From Chloroflexi bacterium RBG_16_72_14 (GTDB lineage Bacteria; Chloroflexota; Limnocylindria; Limnocylindrales; CSP1-4): a stretch of DNA of 5,419 bases. Each line of letters begins with the position of its first letter. The stretch's first letter is position 1. The stretch covers positions 9,500-14,918 of the forward strand of contig MGOE01000135.1 in the NCBI GenBank assembly GCA_001797035.1, read 5' to 3'. The translations under genes and the position numbers were made by a program. A model generated the notes under the pieces. It was not told the DNA's origin. It worked only from the letters and a program-made list of their open reading frames with translations, and did no database searches. Shown here piece after piece: positions 5,198 to 5,419 of the stretch.

Positions 5198-5419
5198 CCT
5201 GGGCGATGGCTGGACGCGGGAGGTCACGCTCGGAAACGAGGGTGTCGAGGACCCGGCGCCGCGCTCGGAGCGGCGCTGGGCAGCCGTGGCCGTCGTCGCG
5301 CACGGCGTGCTCGTCGCGGGCTTCGGGTTGAGGACCAGCACCAGGAGCGCGAGCAGCACGACCGGATGCCCAATGCCGTCGGCGGGACGAGTGCCGCGGG
5401 TCGGTCCGACCGGCACCTG

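Larger units (their letters stand above)
5040..5419. other. Upstream region of rlmN without an assignable gene
   Basis: These 380 bases contain no gene that I recognise. The part next to rlmN (5040-5170) is low-information, Gly/Pro-type sequence with the rlmN promoter. From about 5181 to 5328 the plus frame starting at GTG 5181 shows a coding-like base pattern (third position richest in G+C, second poorest) and reads VTLGNEGVEDPAPRSERRW followed by a hydrophobic AAVAVVAHGVLVAGFG. From about 5330 to 5419 that frame loses the pattern. There the minus frame ending at the rlmN start, with a possible membrane segment VVLLALLVLVL, or its plus-strand mirror, fits better. A minus ORF from ATG 5416 stops at 5036 with an ATGA overlap on rlmN, but its Ser/Pro/Arg-rich body does not look like a protein. 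I make no gene call. Confidence 0.3.

Noticed and set aside
5040..5303. An N-terminal extension of RlmN from ATG 5303.
   Set aside because: The added residues (Arg/Pro/His-rich) match nothing in RlmN, and a -10 element lies just before ATG 5039.
5206..5331. A small plus-strand ORF of 41 codons after the candidate promoter at 5174.
   Set aside because: It is composed almost only of Arg, Ser, Ala and Gly, with no ribosome binding site. The base pattern favours another frame.
1..5419. A search by eye for CRISPR arrays, tRNA or rRNA genes, insertion sequences, toxin-antitoxin pairs and phage genes.
   Set aside because: No spaced repeats, cloverleaf, transposase or terminal repeats were seen. 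The recognised genes are housekeeping or widely conserved.

Overview
This is a very GC-rich window (roughly 70% G+C by eye) of ordinary bacterial chromosome. The codons of the recognised genes end almost always in G or C. It holds six recognisable genes: five on the minus strand and one, rpmB, on the plus strand. From memory, the order rlmN, rpe, rpmB (inverted), asp23/yloU, fakA/yloV resembles the Bacillus subtilis block rlmN-prpC-prkC-rsgA-rpe-thiN-rpmB-yloU-yloV-recG. Here the prpC-prkC-rsgA part is absent between rlmN and rpe, and dtd follows rpe. The high GC, the two-CxxC ribosomal protein L28, GTG starts and extended -10 promoters without a visible -35 would suit a high-GC Chloroflexota lineage (for example Limnocylindria-like) or a relative of Actinomycetota. 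That placement is inference only.

Layout from right to left, in the direction of minus-strand transcription. Positions 5040-5419 contain no gene I can name; they hold a divergent promoter region and a coding-like stretch of uncertain strand. Next is a tight operon of rlmN (5039-3795), rpe (3788-3078) and dtd (3069-2623), with gaps of 6 and 8 bases. rpmB (2283-2480, plus strand) converges on dtd across 142 bases that include a good terminator hairpin. Asp23/Gls24 (2119-1697) is divergent from rpmB. It is coupled through a TGATG overlap to a FakA/YloV-type fatty acid kinase gene (1697 to the left edge), which carries one frameshift as given and loses its last residues at the edge.

rlmN, rpmB and dtd act in translation: 23S rRNA/tRNA methylation, the large ribosomal subunit, and removal of D-amino acids from tRNA. 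rpe belongs to the pentose phosphate pathway. The asp23-fakA pair points to envelope and fatty acid metabolism.

I found no undescribed multi-gene system. The signals most worth a second look are a 13-bp symmetric sequence that reads as an extended -10 element on both strands between rpmB and asp23; the fakA frameshift at a G5 run; a probable leaderless start for rlmN; and a perfect inverted repeat over a candidate promoter near 5180.
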